Assembly: GCA_902786265.1 (NCBI GenBank)
Contig: CADACE010000009.1
Span: 62,001-126,000 of the forward strand
Source: an uncultured Chloroflexota bacterium
Lineage (GTDB): Bacteria; Chloroflexota; Anaerolineae; Anaerolineales; Anaerolineaceae
Direction: 5' to 3'
Length of the DNA stretch: 64,000 bases
Shown here: positions 40,555 through 50,492 of the stretch, one piece after another
Layout of the letters: each line of letters begins with the position of its first letter
Numbering within the stretch: the stretch's first letter is position 1
Translations under genes and position numbers: made by a program
The notes under the pieces: generated by a model
Told to the model about the DNA's origin: nothing
The model's input: only the letters and a program-made list of their open reading frames with translations
Databases searched by the model: none

Positions 40555-41202
40555 CTATTGCATGCTGATATCTTTCATCAGTTTGAAAGCCAGCCCTTGT
40601 TTAGCGGGTGGGGTGACATCCACAATATGCCAGCCTACGGAATTATATACGGTCGTATTACCGCACATTACAAAGCGCGGCACCTGAAATCCATAGCGGG
40701 GATGAACATGCCCATGAAAGAGAAATTGCGGATGAGAACGATTAATGAGAGGGAGAAAGGATTTAAACCCAATATGCGCGTAGTCGTCCTGATCTCCATA
40801 ACCACGGGGCGGTGCATGGGTGACGATGATATCGACTCCTCCGGCCAGCATGATTCTGGGCATCAGCCTCTGAATGCGCTTTTTCATTTCATTGTCTGTA
40901 TATTGATAAGCGCCGTAATTATAACGAATGCATCCCCCAAGGCCGAGGATGCGCAGACCTTTACATTTAACCAGTCTGTCATCGATGCAGTCACAGCCTT
41001 CAGGGGGACGCTCTATATACGTTTTGTCATGGTTCCCCGGAACATAGAGGAGAGGAACATTTGACATGGTGACGAGAAATTCCAGATAGTGCCGATCGAG
41101 GTCACCGCAGGAGATGATCATATCGATCCCCTTCAGCCTTCCCGGCTGGTAATAATCCCAGAGATAGGGACTTTCCTCATCAGCAACTAAAAGGATTTTC
41201 AT
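40555..41202 (-). CDS. metallophosphoesterase
   Basis: This 215-residue calcineurin-like phosphoesterase has the metal-binding motifs SCGDLD, PGNHDK, VTHAPPRG and GHVHPRYG. The first, usually DxH, is replaced by DEE near the N-terminus (LLVADEESPYLWDYY), as in a subgroup of small bacterial enzymes. Likely substrates are phosphodiesters or phosphomonoesters; none can be named. It overlaps the upstream BMP-fusion gene by four bases, indicating coupled translation and perhaps a shared nucleotide- or nucleoside-related role. Confidence 0.88.
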   Translation of the reverse strand: MKILLVADEESPYLWDYYQPGRLKGIDMIISCGDLDRHYLEFLVTMSNVPLLYVPGNHDKTYIERPPEGCDCIDDRLVKCKGLRILGLGGCIRYNYGAYQYTDNEMKKRIQRLMPRIMLAGGVDIIVTHAPPRGYGDQDDYAHIGFKSFLPLINRSHPQFLFHGHVHPRYGFQVPRFVMCGNTTVYNSVGWHIVDVTPPAKQGLAFKLMKDISMQ

Positions 41203-43130
41203 TTGACAATTTCTTCCTTTTCCGGCGGGATGCTTTCGCGGTAGATGCCGAGGAGCCGTACAAGTTTTCTGGAGCGGGGAACCAGTTCCTCAAAATCAGG
41301 AATCTTCCCTTCGATGTTATCACACAGCCAGTCCATTTGCATCAGATCTTCAAGCGAGGGCGTTTGTATCCCGTCGCAGACTTCGTTCCCTTTCTGATCT
41401 TTGATACGGGTAAGGAAGGGGTCTATATCTCCGCTGATGATCCCGTTTTTCAAAAATCCGGCAAGACGTTTCAAACCTTCCGGCAGGTCTTTATCGAGTA
41501 CAAGGTCTACAACACCGGTGCTCATTCCCCACCAGTCATTGACAGCTTTGTCTTTTTCCCGCAAAGCGTCAATGCCGCTGTTAATCAGAGCTTGCACGGT
41601 TTTTTCATAGTAAGTACCCCAATTCCAACGCGGTGCGGCGAGAGGCTGGAATTTTCCGCCGGGAATTTCGATATATATTCCGGATCCCCAGGGTAGCAGA
41701 TCATTTGCCTCATCTGAATCACGGTTGGAAAAGACGGTTACCCCTTCTTTTCTGAGGTCAATGATCGGGTCGCCCGGCAGGCAGGTCCATTTCAGACTGA
41801 TTTTTGTCCGGGGATTGGTGAGCTGGGCACCAAGAGCAAAGGCGTTAATGGCGGAAGTGCTGCCCATGATCGGATAATTGGCAATATATCCGATGGTGCT
41901 TTCCTTTGCCATAGCACCCGCAATCGCTCCAGCGATGAATTTGGCTTCATAAATACGGCAGTAGTAACTGCGTACTCCGGTATAGGGCATGGAAAGAGCG
42001 CAATTAAAGACTGCGATATCCTTGTATTTTGCAGCGATCCTTCGGCATGAATCGATCAGCGTCGGTGTAGTGGCAAACAAAACATTAGCGCCTTTCCGGA
42101 CTGCGTTTTCCATGTCTTCATCGGCATTTTCTCCGCAGAGGACTGTTGAAACACTGATGGAATTTCCGAATTTTTCTTCCAAAAGTTTTTGTCCCTGCGC
42201 ATGTGCGGCTGCCCAGACGCTGGTTTTCGGATCAAAGTCATAGATGAAAGCAATATCCAGCCGCGGAGTGCCGAGAATAATGTTCAGCAGGCTTTTCGAT
42301 TTTTCTTCCGGCTGTGTACTGACGGAAATCGGTTCTCCTTCAGCGACCAGCCTGACATCCGGCCAAAGTTTGTTGAGATTGGATTTTATCTCCTCGTCTG
42401 TCTGTTTCAGCATTTCGCTGAACGGATGTACTTTCAGATAAACCAGCAGCGCGTCTCCTGCGGTCAGGGACAATTTTTCACTGTTGAGCATTTCATAAGC
42501 ATCGGTGAAAGCCGCGAAGCGTGTGTTGAAAGATCGGCGCAGTTCTTCGGACCATTCCTGATTCGGTTCCAAGCCCAGTGCAGCCTGGAGTTTTGCGTAA
42601 CTGCCGAGTTCCGTAAACCAGACTGTGTAGAGTTTGCTTAATTTATAAAAGTCCATGAACTCGTAGTAAAGGCGGATTTTTGCGTCATCCGAACGTTTTG
42701 GTACGATGCGGGTCACATTTCCGGTTATATCAGTGGCACCGAAGCTCTTCAGAACACTTACGCGTTTGTTGCCTTCCTGTACATAAAAATATCCCAGATA
42801 TTCATAACATATGATCGGGTCTGTGATTCCTTCATTCATTTGAGCGTTGCAGAGGTTGATCCATTTGCCGCCGAATTCGGTTTTGGCTTCCATAAGCGGC
42901 ATGAAGTTTCCCGCGAAAGCATTTTTGCGGCCCGAATTGTAGGTGCCGATGATACGTTCAATGGGAACATCAATCAGCCCGATGTTGATATTACTGACCT
43001 CACCGGGATTGATAATTTCATCCAGCACTTTGAGATAGGGATCTTCTCCGTTGTTGATCGCATTGTTATAGTATTTTTTTCCTGCTTTCAGTGCGTTATC
43101 ATATTGTGTAATAGCTTCTAATCTGCTCAT
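41199..43130 (-). CDS. ParB-like N-terminus fused to BMP-family ligand-binding domain, cytoplasmic
   Basis: This 643-residue protein lacks a signal peptide. Residues to about 160 resemble a ParB/Srx-like fold (IDVPIERIIGTYNSGRKNAF, YFYVQEGNKRVSVLKSFGAT). From about 290 on it is a BMP/Med-type periplasmic-binding fold (LDIAFIYDFDPKTSVWAAAH, GKQ-type region replaced by AAHAQGQKLLEEKF, AKFIAGAIAGAMAKESTIGY, YYEKTVQALINSGID). BMP proteins usually bind nucleosides outside the membrane, so this looks like an intracellular sensor or regulator built from the same fold. The start ATG at 43130 follows GGAG. It heads a four-gene operon. Confidence 0.8.
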   Translation of the reverse strand: MSRLEAITQYDNALKAGKKYYNNAINNGEDPYLKVLDEIINPGEVSNINIGLIDVPIERIIGTYNSGRKNAFAGNFMPLMEAKTEFGGKWINLCNAQMNEGITDPIICYEYLGYFYVQEGNKRVSVLKSFGATDITGNVTRIVPKRSDDAKIRLYYEFMDFYKLSKLYTVWFTELGSYAKLQAALGLEPNQEWSEELRRSFNTRFAAFTDAYEMLNSEKLSLTAGDALLVYLKVHPFSEMLKQTDEEIKSNLNKLWPDVRLVAEGEPISVSTQPEEKSKSLLNIILGTPRLDIAFIYDFDPKTSVWAAAHAQGQKLLEEKFGNSISVSTVLCGENADEDMENAVRKGANVLFATTPTLIDSCRRIAAKYKDIAVFNCALSMPYTGVRSYYCRIYEAKFIAGAIAGAMAKESTIGYIANYPIMGSTSAINAFALGAQLTNPRTKISLKWTCLPGDPIIDLRKEGVTVFSNRDSDEANDLLPWGSGIYIEIPGGKFQPLAAPRWNWGTYYEKTVQALINSGIDALREKDKAVNDWWGMSTGVVDLVLDKDLPEGLKRLAGFLKNGIISGDIDPFLTRIKDQKGNEVCDGIQTPSLEDLMQMDWLCDNIEGKIPDFEELVPRSRKLVRLLGIYRESIPPEKEEIVK

Positions 43131-43181
43131 AAATGCTCCGTGTAATAAAGTGATGGTTTTAAAGACAACGAACCTATGCTC

Positions 43182-43211
43182 ATTATAGTAGATTTTTTTA
43201 TAAAATCATAA
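43182..43211 (-). promoter_or_regulatory. sigma-70-type promoter of BMP-fusion operon
   Basis: On the - strand TTATGA (43211-43206) and TATAAT (43187-43182) are 18 bases apart, about 50 bases before the ATG at 43130. The -10 is perfect; the -35 is weak. Confidence 0.55.
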
Positions 43212-43300
43212 ATTATATGTTTTCATGAATGTAATTCGGTATTCCCGGCTTCTGTGATATCCGTGGTAAGAGCAGCAGCGGGTTTATGATAATGTCTGCA

Positions 43301-43316
43301 TGGTATGGTTTTTGCA
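43301..43316 (+). promoter_or_regulatory. sigma-54 promoter of LRR/polysaccharide operon
   Basis: TGGTATGGTTTTTGCA fits the -24/-12 consensus TGGCACGNNNNTTGCW with exact spacing (TGG at 43301, TTGC at 43312-43315). It lies 55 to 85 bases before the two possible starts of the first LRR gene and points into the operon. It is the second such site in this window besides the one before rpoN. Confidence 0.72.
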
Positions 43317-43400
43317 TATTAAAAATTGAATGGTTCTTTATAATGAAATTATAGGATTTGATGATAAAAGATGCTTTTAATAGGTTATAATTTTCATGTT

Positions 43401-45617
43401 ATGAAAAGGTTAATGATCTTCGTTTTTGTATTGCTTTTGTTGGCTTTCGCTCCGGTATCCGCTCAGATGGATATACCGACTCCGGAACCTACAAAAGAAA
43501 TCCATGAATTTGGATTTTGGGAGTATATTACCAACTCTACCGGGTTGACAGTCACAGCTTATCACGGTAATGAAAAAAATATTGAAATCCCGGAAGAAAT
43601 CTATGGAATTCGCGTAACTGCATTGGCGGATAACCTTTTTAAAAGCAATACAATGCTTCAGTCTGTATATATTCCCGACAGTGTAACTTCAATCGGAACC
43701 TATGCTTTTCATGGGTGTACTTCGCTTAAAGACGTCCGCCTTCCGTCAGGATTGATGAGGATTGAGTCTTATACATTTCGATATTGTGCCTCACTGGAAA
43801 AAATTGATTTGCCTTCCAATTTGTCAGTAATTGCATCCTATTCTTTTTCCGGCTGTATTGGTTTGACCTCTCTGATCATTCCGGATTCTGTTACGGAAAT
43901 ACATGAAAGCGGGTTTGATGAATGCACGTCTCTTGAGAAGGTCATTATTTCCAAGAATCTTAACTATATGGGTACAAACGCCTTTCGAAATACTCCGTGG
44001 CTTGATGCTCAAACGGATGAATTCGTTATTGTCGGAAATAATCTGCTGATTAAATGGAACGGAAACGATTCCAGAGTTGATATTCCTTACGGTATTACAT
44101 TTACCGTTGATGCCTTTAAAGATAATCCTTATGTAGAAACGATCACCATTCCGAGTTCAGTGCAACGGATCGGTCCCGCTTCATTTCGCGGAGCTGTAAA
44201 CCTGCGTACGATTGAGATCCCTGATTCTGTCACAAGAATTGATACACAAGCTTTTCGAGAATGCAGAAGCTTGCGGGAAATTAATTTGCCGGAAACAATT
44301 ACCTATTTGGGCAGTCAGGTTTTTCGCGGGTGTGAAAAGTTAAAAATTTTGACAATTCCTTCGAAAGTTTCTCTTCTAAACAGCTATCTCCTCGCGGATT
44401 GTTCTGTTTTGACTGAAGTCGTGATTCCTTCAAATGTAACTTTGATTGAAGATTATGTGTTTAATAATTCTCCTTATGTTCGCTTGCTTGTTACATATGA
44501 TTCTGAAGGTGAACGGTACGCTTTGAGTCACAACATTCCCTATACTTATTATCTCCAGCAAACAAAAGATTTCATCTATAGCAAAAATGATGAGGGAATT
44601 CAGATTCTTAAGTATATCGGTAATTTGTATGAAGTTGATATCCCGTCAGAAATAGACGGATATTCAGTGAATCGGATCAACACAGCTGCATTTCAGGATA
44701 ATTCAATCGCTAAACGGATCACGATCCCGAGCAGTGTTACAACTATCGGCGATTGGGCTTTTTCCTATATGGATTCACTGGAGTCTGTTACTCTGTCATC
44801 AAAATTGAAAAGCCTTGGAGCAGATGCTTTTACAGGTTCCAATGGTTTGAAAAGCATTACACTGCCAAAGAGTCTTGAAGAAATCGGAGTAGAGCCTTTT
44901 GCCGGACTTGATGACCTGGAAATTATTGTGGATGGTAATTCCAAAGCTGCGGAATTACTGTTAGGAATGGGTTATGACCTTGGGCTTGATCTCGAAAAGA
45001 AAGACTCTTCTTCCGTTAAAACGGATATGATTGATGCAGTTGAGAATGGCCCTGAAGATGATTATACAGAACCAACTGCGGAGGATAATATTTCGGAAAC
45101 GATATCTGATGAGACAGAGGACGTTTCTTCTGTTGTGATTGCTCATACAGTTAATGCACCTGAAAATACAGAAGAAAATCCTACAGAAATTGCTTCTGAA
45201 AATGCGACATCTACATCTGTTCCGACATCTGTGCCTGCTGCAGATACACCGGAACCGACTGCGACAAGTGTACCTGTTGTAAATACACCGGAACCGACCG
45301 CAGCAAGTGTCCCCGCGGAAACGGATGTTCCCGCGATTGCGGAGATCAATGATATTGAACCCACAGAGTCAAATCCGGCAGAATTGAAAACTACTGTGAA
45401 AGTGCCGGACGGGGCAACAGAAGTAACAGTTGAAATGTTGGAAAATACAGCTGATGTATTGACATTGATTATACCGGATAGCGTTACTTTTATAGATGAT
45501 GCAATTGTCTCCGGTCATGAATTGACAATTGTTTCTTCTCCAAGTACAGAAGCTGAACGTTTTGCAAGAAAATGGGATTTGAAATTCCTGATTGATTTAT
45601 GGTATGAGGAAGAATAA
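43401..45617 (+). CDS. secreted BspA-like leucine-rich-repeat protein
   Basis: A signal peptide (RLMIFVFVLLLLAFAPVSAQ) is followed by some 20 BspA-type LRR_5 repeats with the motif IPDSVTSIGTYAFHGCTSL. After about residue 530 comes a Thr/Pro/Glu-rich spacer (ADTPEPTATSVPVVNTPEPT) and a short C-terminal beta region. BspA-like proteins act at the cell surface in adhesion and protein binding. I prefer the ATG at 43401, which gives a compact signal peptide (738 residues); an ATG at 43371 would add ten residues. It is the first of three LRR genes and has a sigma-54 promoter upstream. Confidence 0.88.
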   Translation: MKRLMIFVFVLLLLAFAPVSAQMDIPTPEPTKEIHEFGFWEYITNSTGLTVTAYHGNEKNIEIPEEIYGIRVTALADNLFKSNTMLQSVYIPDSVTSIGTYAFHGCTSLKDVRLPSGLMRIESYTFRYCASLEKIDLPSNLSVIASYSFSGCIGLTSLIIPDSVTEIHESGFDECTSLEKVIISKNLNYMGTNAFRNTPWLDAQTDEFVIVGNNLLIKWNGNDSRVDIPYGITFTVDAFKDNPYVETITIPSSVQRIGPASFRGAVNLRTIEIPDSVTRIDTQAFRECRSLREINLPETITYLGSQVFRGCEKLKILTIPSKVSLLNSYLLADCSVLTEVVIPSNVTLIEDYVFNNSPYVRLLVTYDSEGERYALSHNIPYTYYLQQTKDFIYSKNDEGIQILKYIGNLYEVDIPSEIDGYSVNRINTAAFQDNSIAKRITIPSSVTTIGDWAFSYMDSLESVTLSSKLKSLGADAFTGSNGLKSITLPKSLEEIGVEPFAGLDDLEIIVDGNSKAAELLLGMGYDLGLDLEKKDSSSVKTDMIDAVENGPEDDYTEPTAEDNISETISDETEDVSSVVIAHTVNAPENTEENPTEIASENATSTSVPTSVPAADTPEPTATSVPVVNTPEPTAASVPAETDVPAIAEINDIEPTESNPAELKTTVKVPDGATEVTVEMLENTADVLTLIIPDSVTFIDDAIVSGHELTIVSSPSTEAERFARKWDLKFLIDLWYEEE

Positions 45618-45674
45618 CCTGATACTGCATTTCAGGAAAAAAGGTGCGGAAAGATTCAGCGGAGATTTATATAA

Positions 45675-47684
45675 ATGATAAAGAAAATTACAATAATCCT
45701 TTTATGTGTATTGTTGCTGGCTGTTGGTGTTGTATTCCTGATTAATAAAGGAATCATTCCCGGTAATAACAGCCTTCAGATATCCAGCAACTCGGGCAGC
45801 AGTTCAGGTGTTCGATATGATAATTGGGTTTATGATGTCAGTGAAGGGAATATTATCCTGACCGGTTATACAGGCAGGGACGCAATTCCTGAAATCCCGG
45901 CTGAGATGAATGGGATTCCTGTTACTGCTTTAGGTGACAGCCTTTTTCTGGATAATACTCGGCTCAAAGAAATTACGATCCCGGATACGATTACTTCAAT
46001 CGGAACAGGAATTTTTGAGAATTGTTCTGAGTTGACAACTGTCCGTCTTTCCGATGGGCTGCAGAGAATTCCAAACCGGGCCTTTTATAACTGTAAGAAG
46101 TTATCATCTGTTCAATTGCCTTCCGGGTTGAAAACAATCGGAGCAAGTGCATTCACCGGATGTTCTGCATTAACCCGTGTTGATATTCCTGATACGGTGA
46201 CATCGATTGGCGGAGATGCCTTTTTAAATTGTACTGGTATTTCGGATTTTTCTATATCGAAAAATCTGACAAATCTCGGCTCCCATGCTTTTAAAGGCAC
46301 ACCCTGGCTGGCAAGCCAAACTGATACTTTTGTTACGGTCGGTAATAAAATATTGATAAAATATAATGGAATTGATGAATATATCCAGGTTCCGTTGGGT
46401 GTGACTCAGATTACCGGCGCGTTTGAAGATAACATTTTCCCATTGGAAATTGATTTGCCATCCAGTTTGACTTCTATTGGTGCGCATGCGTTCTCCGGAT
46501 GCCGCTCATTGGAAACAGTAAATATTCCGGAAACAGTTCGCAGTATCGGCGAATCTGCGTTCCGTGGCTGCAGTCATTTATCACCGGTTACTTTACCTTC
46601 CCGGTTAACTTCAATCGGAGCTTCCGCATTCCAGAGTTGTTCTTCCGTTGAGCGTATTGTTGTTCCTGAAGGGGTGAAAACACTTCCGAAATTAGCATTC
46701 GCGAATTGTGAAAATATGCGTATACTCCAAATTCCGGAATCTGTTACGTCTATTGCTTCTGATGTAATTATCTATTCCGGTATCTCTGAACTGAAAGTAA
46801 TCAAAGGGTCTGCCGGTGAGACTTTTGCTATCGAAAATAATATTCCCTATTCATATGAGCAGCGTGCAAATGATGATTTCATTTACCAACAGATGGAAGA
46901 TGGAATTCAAATTATTATGTATACAGGGAATGTTTATGATGTCGTAATCCCGGAAGAACTTTCCGGCGAAAAGGTTGTATTATTCAGCGATATTCTGTTT
47001 CAGCACAATAGTTTTGTAAGGTCCGTTTCTTTACCGGATACGATCACACGGATTTCCAATTACAGCTTTTCAAATATGAGTGAACTTCGGAGTGTTACGT
47101 TACCTGATACATTGACAGAAATCGGTTCCGGCGCCTTTATGAATGATGCCTTATTGGGTAATCTTGAAATACCTGAATCTGTGAGCTATATCGCTGATGA
47201 TGCGTTTACCGGATGTACCAGCCTGGTTATTTATGCTGCTCAGGATTCCTATGCTTATGATTGGGCATTACGCGCAGGTGTCCGTGTTAAAGATAATTCA
47301 CAATCGGATTCTTCTCTTTACAATTTTGTAAATCTGAATGGCAGGGTTCTGGTCGCCGGATATAACGGGTTTGATGAAAATCCGGAATTGCCCATGTTCA
47401 GTGAATATAACGAACCTGTTTCCGGTATCGCAGATGAAGCATTTAAAGGTAATCAAATTACGTCTGTTAATATTCCTGAAGGATATGAAATTATTGGGGC
47501 ATACAGTTTCTCCGATATTTCTTCTGCTTTGGAAATTACTTTACCACGATCTGTATCCTATATTGATGATCATTGTTTTGATGGGACAGAGGTTACAATT
47601 CATGGGTATAATGGCTCATATGCGGAAGAATATGCACGAAATCATAAAATTAAATTCCTTGTAATATTTGAATGGGAGCTGTAA
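45675..47684 (+). CDS. secreted BspA-like leucine-rich-repeat protein
   Basis: This 669-residue protein has an N-terminal hydrophobic segment (KITIILLCVLLLAVGVVFLI), a short Ser/Gly/Asn linker, and then LRR_5 repeats (IPDTITSIGTGIFENCSELT, LPSGLKTIGASAFTGC). No C-terminal anchor is visible, so it is probably secreted or held by its N-terminal helix. GGAG precedes the ATG. It is paralogous to its neighbours and ends directly against the third LRR gene. Confidence 0.88.
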   Translation: MIKKITIILLCVLLLAVGVVFLINKGIIPGNNSLQISSNSGSSSGVRYDNWVYDVSEGNIILTGYTGRDAIPEIPAEMNGIPVTALGDSLFLDNTRLKEITIPDTITSIGTGIFENCSELTTVRLSDGLQRIPNRAFYNCKKLSSVQLPSGLKTIGASAFTGCSALTRVDIPDTVTSIGGDAFLNCTGISDFSISKNLTNLGSHAFKGTPWLASQTDTFVTVGNKILIKYNGIDEYIQVPLGVTQITGAFEDNIFPLEIDLPSSLTSIGAHAFSGCRSLETVNIPETVRSIGESAFRGCSHLSPVTLPSRLTSIGASAFQSCSSVERIVVPEGVKTLPKLAFANCENMRILQIPESVTSIASDVIIYSGISELKVIKGSAGETFAIENNIPYSYEQRANDDFIYQQMEDGIQIIMYTGNVYDVVIPEELSGEKVVLFSDILFQHNSFVRSVSLPDTITRISNYSFSNMSELRSVTLPDTLTEIGSGAFMNDALLGNLEIPESVSYIADDAFTGCTSLVIYAAQDSYAYDWALRAGVRVKDNSQSDSSLYNFVNLNGRVLVAGYNGFDENPELPMFSEYNEPVSGIADEAFKGNQITSVNIPEGYEIIGAYSFSDISSALEITLPRSVSYIDDHCFDGTEVTIHGYNGSYAEEYARNHKIKFLVIFEWEL

Positions 47685-48959
47685 TTGAAAAAATTACTTA
47701 ATATTCTGACAGTATGTCTTGTGATTTTCATCGTTATCATTCTTCCTGTTCAGGCGGATAATTACGGTGACTATGAATACGTTATAAAGAACAATGGAAG
47801 CGTTATTTTATCATATAACGGGAATGAGCAGGCGGTTTCCATACCGTATAGCTTTGGTTATTTTAATGTTACAGAGATCGCGGCAGGTGCTTTTGAGGGA
47901 AACGATAATATCGTATCTGTGACAATGCCCGGATCTATTGAGATCATCGGAGATCGTGCTTTTGCTGATTGCACTAATCTGGAAACACTGGTGCTTTCCG
48001 TAGGCACGAAAGAAATCGGAAATGAAGCGTTTCTGAATTGCAGCAAGGTTTCAAGTGTAATACTTCCGTTTTCACTGGAGTTTATCGGAAGAAGAGCTTT
48101 TGGAGGCTGTACGAGCCTTTCTTATATCAGTGATCTGACCGGTATAAACCTAAAAAAGGTAGGCAGCGGTGCTTTTGATGATACTGCCTGGTTTAAGGGA
48201 AAAAACGAAAATGAAATATTATTAGGACAGGGTTATATGCTGCTGAAATATCGTACGAGCGAAAGCAGCCCTGTATTACCCTGGTATATTGTTTATATAG
48301 CTGAAGATGCATTAGCAGGTAACAACACAATAACAGATCTTGTGATTCCGAATTATGTTACTGTTCTGCAGGAAGGTTCAATCAGTGATATGGATTCCCT
48401 GAATTCAGTAACCGGAGGCGCTTCCATAACTTTTGTTGAAGATGGCGCTTTTCGGAATTTACCGAATTTGGAAAAAGTTACATTCGATAATATCGGTATG
48501 ACCGGTCAAAAATTCATAAATTGTCCGAAAAGTTTGTATGGAACAGAAAATGTATCATATCAAGAATCAGACAATAATGAAAGTACAGATTTACAATTTG
48601 TTTATGAATATAATAATGAACTGAATGGAATCACTATACTGCACTGCCAGGCTGATGCTGTAAATGATGACGGAGAACTTATAATTCCTGATTATATTGA
48701 TGATGACCCTGTCGTTTCTATTGGTATAGGCGCATGTCAGAACCGGGATGATATTAAAAAGCTTGTATTGCCAAAATATCTGGTTGAAATTAATAGCTGG
48801 GCTTTTTCATATGATGAAAACTTATATGATGTAGAGTTTCCTGCTAATTTGAAATGGATTCAGGCTGATGCTTTTAATAGCTGCGGAATTTCTGATAATG
48901 TTCCTGAATTGCCCGGTGTAAATATTCATCCGCGTGCCTTTTATACGGCTAAAAAATAA
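47685..48959 (+). CDS. secreted BspA-like leucine-rich-repeat protein (TTG start)
   Basis: This 424-residue protein has a signal peptide (KKLLNILTVCLVIFIVIILP, then VQA) and LRR_5 repeats (MPGSIEIIGDRAFADCTNLE, LPFSLEFIGRRAFGGCTSLS). It starts at the TTG immediately after the preceding stop codon, with GGGAG about six bases before it. The lack of any gap implies translational coupling. The repeats are more diverged than in its two neighbours. Confidence 0.86.
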   Translation: MKKLLNILTVCLVIFIVIILPVQADNYGDYEYVIKNNGSVILSYNGNEQAVSIPYSFGYFNVTEIAAGAFEGNDNIVSVTMPGSIEIIGDRAFADCTNLETLVLSVGTKEIGNEAFLNCSKVSSVILPFSLEFIGRRAFGGCTSLSYISDLTGINLKKVGSGAFDDTAWFKGKNENEILLGQGYMLLKYRTSESSPVLPWYIVYIAEDALAGNNTITDLVIPNYVTVLQEGSISDMDSLNSVTGGASITFVEDGAFRNLPNLEKVTFDNIGMTGQKFINCPKSLYGTENVSYQESDNNESTDLQFVYEYNNELNGITILHCQADAVNDDGELIIPDYIDDDPVVSIGIGACQNRDDIKKLVLPKYLVEINSWAFSYDENLYDVEFPANLKWIQADAFNSCGISDNVPELPGVNIHPRAFYTAKK

Positions 48960-48982
48960 TTTGTTTAATAGGAGTTGGTGAG

Positions 48983-49783
48983 ATGGAAGAAGAATATGTA
49001 ACGATCGATTTACAGGAGATTTTTAATCTTCTGCTTAAAAAAATCGGCTGGATAATACTTTGTGCTGCTATTTGCGGCATAGCCGGATACGTAGTGAATT
49101 GGTATGTTCTGAAACCGGTATACCAGGCAGATTCGATGCTTATTGTTAATACACGTGATGAGCAAAATGTTTTAATTACAAACGATCAAATCAATTCAGC
49201 TCGTCAGCTTGTTAATACGTATGAAGTTATTCTGAAATCGGATACTGTACTTGAACAGGTAAGAAATGCTCTTATTACAAGAGAATTAATCCCGGCAAAT
49301 GGTTTTGCTGTAAATAAGTTGAAGAGCAAAATTACGGTTACTCCTGTGAATAACACGCAGGTCATGCGTGTCTCTGCTCAGGATGAGAATCCGGAGTTAG
49401 CAATGGCGATGGTTGATGAATTGCTGACCGTGGCGCCCAGCATCATCATCCGAACGGTAAAAGCCGGTTCTGTAGAGGTTGTTTCTTTCCCGAAATTGCA
49501 GGAAAAACCGGTTTCTCCTAAGAAATTACGTAATTTTGTGTTATGTGTTGGCGGCGGCGCGGTAGCTGCTGCAGCATTCTTTATCATTCGTGATCTTTTG
49601 GATAGTACAGTAAAGACAGATGAGGATGTTCGTAAAAAGCTTGGTTTGGCCGTGCTTGGTGTGATTCCAAAAGTGCGTGAAAGTGATTTGAATACAAAAC
49701 CTGACGAAAAAGCACGTAAAGAAAAAATCAGCGGTCCCGGTATGAATAACGGACCTGAAATGGGAGGTATGGCAAATGGCTAA
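48983..49783 (+). CDS. Wzz/YveK-type polysaccharide co-polymerase
   Basis: This 266-residue protein has the Wzz topology: a short cytoplasmic start (VTIDLQEIFNLLLKKIGWII), a first membrane helix, an external loop of about 110 residues, and a second helix (NFVLCVGGGAVAAAAFFIIR) preceded by PKLQEKPVSPKK. The P-x2-P-x4-S/P-P motif before the second helix is typical. Such proteins set polysaccharide chain length and activate the tyrosine kinase encoded next, here by an eight-base gene overlap. The Gly/Met/Asn-rich C-terminal tail is unusual. Confidence 0.9.
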   Translation: MEEEYVTIDLQEIFNLLLKKIGWIILCAAICGIAGYVVNWYVLKPVYQADSMLIVNTRDEQNVLITNDQINSARQLVNTYEVILKSDTVLEQVRNALITRELIPANGFAVNKLKSKITVTPVNNTQVMRVSAQDENPELAMAMVDELLTVAPSIIIRTVKAGSVEVVSFPKLQEKPVSPKKLRNFVLCVGGGAVAAAAFFIIRDLLDSTVKTDEDVRKKLGLAVLGVIPKVRESDLNTKPDEKARKEKISGPGMNNGPEMGGMANG

Positions 49784-50492
49784 AAATGATTCAAGAAACA
49801 GAGGATATATTGCAGTAAATAATCCGGCTGCTCCATGGAATTATGTAGAGGCGTATAAGTCATTGCGGACGAACCTCAGTTTCGTTTCTCTTGATAAGCA
49901 ATATCGGAAGTTGTTGGTTACAAGTTCCATCCCGAAAGAGGGTAAATCCGGTCTGGCTTTGAACCTTGCTATTTCCCTGGCTGAGGCTAAACACAAAGTG
50001 ATCCTGCTTGATTGTGATCTTCGAAAACCGATGCTTCATAAGTATCTTGGCATTCCTCATCATAATGGGTTAACAAATTTGGCTACCGGAGATAGGATTG
50101 AAAACCTGATACAGGAAGTTCCTAACGCGAATATTCATTTCATTGATGCGGGAGTTACACCTCCGAATCCTGTTGAATTGTTAGGTTCCACTTTGATCAA
50201 AGATACGGTTGAATATTTATCATCGCAGTATGACTATATGATTTTTGATACTCCCCCTGTTGGGATCGTAACAGATGCTGCAGTGCTGAGTTTAGTCACA
50301 GATGGAGTGATTTTTGTTATTCGTCAAAGATTAGCTGCAATGGATCAGATCAAACTTGCTAAAGCAAATCTTGATTCTGTAAACGCAGATATTATCGGGG
50401 CGATCCTCAATGACTATGACGTCAGCGGAACTTCGAAAAAGGGTGGTTATTACTATAACTATTCTTATAGTTATAAGTATGAATATAAATGA
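49776..50492 (+). CDS. CpsD/CapB-type tyrosine kinase
   Basis: This 238-residue BY-kinase has Walker A in TSSIPKEGKSGLALNLAIS, Walker A' in VILLDCDLRKPMLHKYLG and Walker B in YDYMIFDTPPVGIVTDAAVL. A C-terminal tyrosine cluster (seven tyrosines in YYYNYSYSYKYEY) is the autophosphorylation site of this family. Activated by the Wzz-like partner, it controls exopolysaccharide assembly through phosphorylation cycles. It overlaps both neighbours by a few bases. Confidence 0.95.
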   Translation: MAKNDSRNRGYIAVNNPAAPWNYVEAYKSLRTNLSFVSLDKQYRKLLVTSSIPKEGKSGLALNLAISLAEAKHKVILLDCDLRKPMLHKYLGIPHHNGLTNLATGDRIENLIQEVPNANIHFIDAGVTPPNPVELLGSTLIKDTVEYLSSQYDYMIFDTPPVGIVTDAAVLSLVTDGVIFVIRQRLAAMDQIKLAKANLDSVNADIIGAILNDYDVSGTSKKGGYYYNYSYSYKYEYK

